Positions 59,263-64,000 of a stretch of DNA of 64,000 nucleotides are shown here, piece by piece. The notes beneath the pieces are model-generated. The model was not told where the DNA came from, ran no database searches, and worked only from the letters and a program-made list of their open reading frames with translations. The stretch covers positions 2,813,421 to 2,877,420 of the forward strand of contig JAVFKD010000015.1 of NCBI GenBank assembly GCA_036429605.1, in the 5' to 3' direction. Made by a program: the position numbers and the translations under genes. Every line of letters starts with the position of its first letter. Position 1 is the stretch's first letter. The DNA is from Cladobotryum mycophilum. Its lineage: Eukaryota; Ascomycota; Sordariomycetes; Hypocreales; Hypocreaceae.

Positions 59263-60122
59263 TCACTGTGCATTCCCCTCGGGCTCCTCCTCATAGATGA
59301 AATCATCTTCATCTTCCACACCAATATCGAGAACAATCACAGACATATTCTTCAGCAGACTCTTGGTCAGCTTCTTGACAGTCTTCCAGATCCCTACGAG
59401 GGCTGTAAAGGCTCCAATGATGACAAACAAGATGCTGATGTTTTCGGCGCGTGCTCTTCCGTTACCCTGTCGCCGCCCCCTCCCAGATGGCGATACCAGT
59501 ACCAAGGGGAGAAAAGCAAGCCCGACTTGAGAAGTCCGACTAGTCCAAGGGAGAAAAATCCCTTTAGGAAATGATCAGCCCACGAGATCCGACCCTGCTC
59601 CTCCACATCGTCCAAGTCTCTCATAATAGTTGAAGCCGTATCAGATATGGTGCCGATAGGGTCCATCCACAAATTGAGAACAGGATCTGCCAGAAAGCCC
59701 AGGAGGAATATGCCTATGAGGAAGATGACAAAGGTCAGAGATGCTTGTGCAGCATCGCTGCTTAGCATGGTGGCCCAACCCAAGCGAGCCAGCTTGTATG
59801 AATATAGGCAAGTGGGACATCGCCAGTAATTCCGTCGCCCGGTAGGACTCGCACGTCGCCAAGCCTCGAGACAGCCTTCGTGAACATACTTTTGCGATCC
59901 CCTGCACTTGCATGGGGACATCAGCCTTCCTAATTCCGCATCTTCAGACACGTATACAGGTCGTTGAGAGCCAAAGAAGCACGATGTCATTGTTTCTTCA
60001 TAGTACGATGGCTCTGTTGTCTCAAGACAGATGCGACACATTCGAGGACCATAGCGACGCACCCTTGGTCTGGCTGGTTGTGGTTGAGCCGGAGCAGGTT
60101 CCTCTCTAGGTCTTTCCTCCAT
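59263..60122 (-). CDS. RING-CH (MARCH-type) membrane E3 ubiquitin ligase; frame break at a C run
   Basis: E3 ligase of the RING-CH class, about 286 residues, intronless. The N-terminal zinc domain has C29-x2-C32, C71, C73, H81, C84, C102 and C105, the C4HC3 order of RING-CH (MCRICLE, SPCKCRGSQKYVHEGCLEAW, CPTCLYSYKL). Membrane segments follow: TFVIFLIGIFLLGFL, a weaker FFSLGLVGLLKSGLLF, and ISILFVIIGAFTALVGIW, with an acidic C-terminal tail EDEDDFIYEEEPEG. The frame changes at the five-C run 59476-59480 between the last two hydrophobic segments. One extra base gives a total divisible by three and keeps the last TM. Probably resides in ER, Golgi or mitochondrial membranes. It is divergent from the proteasome alpha-2 gene. 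Confidence 0.87.
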
Positions 60123-60760
60123 CTTAACCGAGATCTGTGGATTGCAATCGATTGGTTTCTGGAAAAATTGCGGCTTCAGTTGTGGGGTGTCTCGTGAGAT
60201 TCGAGAAAAATACCGCCAGCTGCAGGAATTTCCGGCTTCTTAAAGGCGAGCACTACATGGTAGAGTGGCAGTGCCGCAAAAGATCTCAAAGAGATGCAAG
60301 CAGAAAGGATGTTGAAGAGAAGAAGAAGAGCAGAGGCGTTCAAATGAAAAACAAAACAGGACACCTCATCACTTCGGAAGCTGCATCCTTGTCCTCCGGA
60401 TTACGTACCAAACAATAATCCGACTTGTTCACGTAGTACAGAGCAAGAATGGGTGTGGTGTGTTAAGGAAATTTATTGCAAAGGCGCAATTTATTATGGG
60501 CAGAAAGAGGTAGCCCAGTGGGCAGATGGAGTGGGGAGCTCTCCCCGCGGGCTTCGGCAAAACTATATCCCCGCATTCATGGTGGGCGGGTGAGCTTGAA
60601 CGCGCAGCTCGCTGTGCCTGCTGGGGCGGGAGCAGGTGGCAGAACATCACCAAGCTCATTGCAGCTTCATTCAACTCTGGACTTATCGCCAATCCACTCA
60701 TACTTGTGTCTACCTAGCAAATACAAAGTTTATTGGATCCCTTGAATAGGCGATACAACC
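60123..60760. promoter_or_regulatory. Shared divergent promoter region, RING-CH ligase and proteasome alpha-2
   Basis: 638 bp between the two start codons of divergently transcribed ubiquitin-proteasome genes. No TATA box is obvious. Co-regulation is inferred from the layout only. Confidence 0.45.
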
Positions 60761-61866
60761 ATGGCCGACAGATACTCCTTCTCTCTCACTACTTTCTCTC
60801 CCAGGTAGGCCAGCTATGTCATTCATGTCCAACATCTACTTGATTGTACTGACAATATCATAGCGGAAAGCTGGTGCAGATTGGTATGCAGCTACACTCC
60901 ATCAACACTTCGAGAGCCAAGTCGTGGCCGGATAAAAGCACACGGCCCTCAAAATAGCCACAACTGACATGGGATCTTTACATAGAATATGCGCTGAATG
61001 CTGTCAACCAGGGCATCACAGCCCTTGGAATCAAAGGTATGCCCAAACTCCAGTGCCTCACAGACTATATCTAACCGGCAAAACAGCTACAAACGGCATT
61101 GTTCTCGCTACCGAGAAGAAGTCATCGTCTCCCCTCGCCGACCAGAGCACTCTCTCCAAGATCAGCCACATCACCCCCAACATCGGCACAGTCTATTCCG
61201 GCATGGGCCCCGACTACCGAGTATTAGTCGACCGAGCGCGCAAGGTCTCCCACACTGGATACAAGCGCATCTACAATGAATACCCTCCCACACGGATATT
61301 GGTTCAGGATGTTGCCAGAGTCATGCAGGAGGCTACTCAGTCCGCTGGTGTTCGTCCCTACGGTGTTAGCATGCTGATTGCCGGATGGGACGAGGGCATT
61401 GAGCCCGAAACTGAGGAGACCGAAGCTGAGAAGACCGAGGAGGGAAAGAAGACTAAGAAAACTGGCGGCATCCACAAGGGCGGCCCTATGCTGTACCAGG
61501 TCGACCCTACAGGCAGTTATTTCCCTTGGAAGGCTACCGCCATTGGCAAGAGCGCCACCAAGGCAAAGACCTTTTTGGAGAAGCGATACTCGGAGGAGCT
61601 TGAGTTGGAGGACGCCATTCACATTGCTTTGTTGACGCTCAAGGACAACATTGAGGGCGAGATGAACGGAGATTCTATCGAAATTGGTACGTGTCCTTTC
61701 TACAACTTTTTTTTTGAACCTGTCGCATTCTAATCATGAACACGCAGGAATCGTTGGCCCCCCTGCCGATCACTTGCTTGGCGTCGAGGGAGTTGAGGGA
61801 GCGACCGGTCCTCGGTTCAGAAAGCTGACCCCTCAAGAAATTGAAGATTACCTGACGAGTCTATGA
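60761..61866 (+). CDS. pre8: 20S proteasome subunit alpha type-2
   Basis: Alpha-ring subunit of the 20S proteasome, non-catalytic, in nucleus and cytosol. About 277 residues. Exons 60761-60804, 60864-60883, 60986-61036, 61087-61686 and 61748-61866. Joined, the first three exons give the alpha signature RYSFSLTTFSPSGKLVQIEY. Then follow NAVNQGITALGIK, ATNGIVLATEKK, GTVYSGMGPDYRVLVDRAR, VSMLIAGWDEG and GSYFPWKATAIGKSA. An acidic/Lys-rich insert of about 30 residues after the GWDEG strand is usual in filamentous fungi and lengthens it beyond the yeast protein. All introns are GT-AG, including a 20-nt microexon. A six-C run in exon 5 is read in frame here. Confidence 0.96.
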
Positions 61867-62147
61867 TATGTCATGTCCCCGCCATAAGGCGACAACGAAG
61901 GCTTGATGTACTATAGAGGAGCATAGAGGGCTCGATAAAACAATGAATAAAGCAAATTCTAAGCTGTGTGTCGATTTAATAACACAAAGATGCTGAATGA
62001 TGTGAGAGGTTCAAGGAGGCCATTGCAACTAACAAGGGCCTTTAACATGCATGAGTCATCAACGATGACAGCACTGTATACAAGTGTTCAATTCATGTAA
62101 GATGCTCTCTTTTCTCCAAAAATTACTCAGCCTTTGAATTCTGTGAC

Positions 62148-63234
62148 TCACGAGTCCGTCACACTGGATGTAATAATGAACGATGACTTGGGACCTGCTG
62201 CAACTCCCACTAGTTTGAAACCCCGTCCTGCCTCAAAGGGAACTTTTGTCCACTGCTCGGCCCTTTCGCCAAAGTCCCTACCCAGACCAAGCTGGCCGTT
62301 GTTGTTCTCACCAATGACATGGACGCAGCCATCCGTTGTCAGTGCAATGGCATGCGAGTCACCCAACGCAATGTCTTGCACGTCCTTGTCACCGTCGACT
62401 TCCATGTAGTTGGGCACCCCGGTGACAGACGGGAAGGCCTGTCGTCTTCGGTGGGTGCCTGCCGACGGGGTGCCCCAGACGTACACGCTGCCACTAGCTG
62501 TCAGGGCGGCGACGGAGTATCCTCCCGCGGTGACGTGTCTGACGGGGTCGTCGAGGTCGTTTAGATCGGGTACAGGTCCCGGAATGTGGGCGGGTCTGGC
62601 ACGTGGGTAAGTCTTTTTTTGGGCCAACTGGGAAGGGGGGATAGTAGCCACATTGCGGACTTACTGTTCCGGAGTAATGTCTCGTCCTAAACTACTCTCG
62701 AAGCGTGGGTCACCGAGAGTTGAGACTGTGCCATCTTGGTAGAGGATAACGAAGCCGGTGTCAAAGGCGGCGATCTGCCTTGCTGGGACATTACATGGCC
62801 AGGACTGTCGATCATGGATGGGCTTCCCAGAAGCCAGGGATGAGTGTTGGACTAGAACATTGCCGGTTTGTTCATTGCTCGGGCTGCAGATGGTGAGAAT
62901 CTCGCCATTGGCTGTCTCAGCCGAGGTGTACAAGAACTCCAAGTCTTGATTACTATGCGGACTTGGGCCAGCTAGACGAAAGTTCGCATCTCGGCAAACT
63001 AGATGGGGGGCGTCAGCTTGAGAAATACATTTGGGCTTTTCCTGTCAGATTCCCGATGGGCCCGGGTACCGTACCAATGGTATATGAGAGGCGTGCTACA
63101 GGGCGTCCGATGTTGACGCCCTGAAGAACTTTTGTAAAGAAGTGCAGATCATGAGGTTCCTCTTCTTCCTCGTGACCTGGAGTCTCAAACGAGAGTTGAT
63201 GCCAGGCATTGAATCCTGTAGCGAACAGTTCCAT
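62148..63234 (-). CDS. RCC1-repeat (beta-propeller) protein
   Basis: About 313 residues. Exons 63234-63075, 62998-62665 and 62595-62148, total divisible by three. Blades are marked by LFATGFNAWHQL at the N-terminus, FDTGFVILYQDGTVSTLGD, VRHVTAGGYSVAALTASGSVYVWG, DIALGDSHAIALTTDGCVHVIGENNNGQLG and FKLVGVAAGPKSSFIITS, the glycine and hydrophobic pattern of RCC1 repeats. Short for a full seven-blade propeller, so similar to the small fungal ATS1-like group (alpha-tubulin suppressor/tRNA-modification partner) rather than the Ran exchange factor. The specific role is not assigned. No frame breaks. Confidence 0.85.
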
Positions 63235-64000
63235 GGAGATGTGCTCTTGTCCGTGGCTGCTATTGGCATGAAATAATACCGGTAGTCTGTATGTCTATGC
63301 ATGAGCTGCATGTGATGTTGATCAATACCATACAGTCATATACGAGGCGCTATACCAGTCCTGGGAATTCCTCTATGCAGTAACAAGAAGTAGTATGTTT
63401 GGCATGAGTCTACCAATCAGGCTTGCACAGGTGTGATATTAATAAGGTGTTTCAGTAATGCCTAACAGGCAGATTGATCGTCATGCATATGCCGCAATAG
63501 ACGTTTTTCTATATCATGTGCTCGTACGCATTTGGTAGATTCCGATGAGAGCTAAACGAACAAGGTGTTATTTTTTATGCGCGAGAGCCGATCCAAAGCT
63601 CACATGCAGACGTTGAGATTATAAAATTGTACTAGAAGAAAAGGGAATAAAAGGGCTTTGAGAAAGTGTTTTTATATTTATGTATATGCTGTGGTATTAG
63701 TTGGTAGATATCTAGTAGATTACCTTGATGAGTTAGGATAGTAAACTGAGGTTGTCAAGTCCAAGATGCCGTATGCGCTTAAGCTGTACCAGAGTAAGGT
63801 TATTCCGTATGCTAATTTTCTCCGAGAATGTGCATCCGATTCAACAAGCTAGTCAGTCATAAATCCGGAAAACTCGGCAGCTGTGCACCAGGGTCTTGAT
63901 GGGGTCTGTCAAGAACTTTTGGTAGGTAAGTCCACGTTGCGTTTTAGTCTTATTGTATAGGGTAGATGGACAATAGAGACAATAGACCCATGTTTCCATC
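63235..64000. other. Terminal intergenic sequence, no gene seen
   Basis: 5' flank of the RCC1-repeat gene. No frame supported before the window ends. Confidence 0.5.

Noticed and set aside
24503..60122. Reading the broken frames as true pseudogenes or programmed frameshifts
   Set aside because: All breaks sit in G/C runs, lack slippery-site or pseudoknot context, are found in conserved genes without other lesions, and are fixed by adding bases to the run.
60635..60643. PACE-like proteasome element (GGTGGCAGA) before the alpha-2 gene
   Set aside because: One mismatch to the yeast GGTGGCAAA, single occurrence, and this control system is not established for filamentous fungi.
1..64000. CRISPR array, operon or prokaryotic signals
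   Set aside because: No regularly spaced repeats; genes have spliceosomal introns and separate promoters, as in fungi.

Overview
The window is nuclear DNA of a filamentous ascomycete (Pezizomycotina; most likely a Sordariomycete, probably Hypocreales). The evidence is short GT-AG introns, dispersed 5S rRNA genes, and typical gene families: a DAL5-like carrier, a GLEYA adhesin, an Stc1-domain protein, an Ime2-type kinase with its long tail, and a proteasome alpha-2 subunit with the filamentous-fungal insert. The genus cannot be read from the sequence.

Layout. About 1-24 kb is accessory in character. It holds the 5' part of an MFS anion/nitrogen-compound permease, an apparently intact hAT DNA transposon with perfect terminal repeats and target duplication, an amino-acid permease, two Gfd2/YDR514C-like nuclease copies (one decayed), an orphan small protein, and a C2H2 regulator with a foldback element in its first intron. 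It also holds four 5S rRNA copies (three intact-looking, one decayed), a small protein ending in a two-repeat HET-s/HRAM-like amyloid motif, a truncated HET-type (incompatibility) remnant and a secreted GLEYA protein. About 24-63 kb is core-like and mostly gene-sparse: an HSPA12-like Hsp70 ATPase, an Ime2/MAK-like meiotic kinase with a 7.4 kb upstream desert, an Stc1-domain protein, a mitochondrial PDK/BCKDK-type kinase, a coiled-coil protein, a DUF7514-like protein, sphingosine-1-phosphate lyase, an Mnn10-type mannosyltransferase, a RING-CH membrane ubiquitin ligase divergent from proteasome subunit alpha-2, and an RCC1-repeat protein.

Two results matter most. (1) About a dozen reading-frame breaks, spread over nine genes that include strongly conserved ones, all lie in runs of five or six G or C, and in each case adding one or two bases to the run restores one continuous frame whose total length is a multiple of three. 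This is best explained by uncorrected homopolymer deletions in the assembly, not by pseudogenes. Automatic gene calls here will therefore be broken, and the models below allow for it. (2) The gene at 13.5-14.5 kb encodes about 292 residues whose last 65 carry two aligned 19-residue repeats, at almost the same positions as R1 and R2 of Podospora HET-s and with a similar aromatic C-terminus. It is a candidate amyloid-signalling (cell-death/non-self recognition) protein, lying in a region of 5S copies, a HET remnant and decaying paralogues.

The genes do not form one pathway. The accessory part looks like a turnover zone of transport, mobile and recognition genes. The core part is a housekeeping block in which only the RING-CH/proteasome divergent pair suggests a shared promoter.
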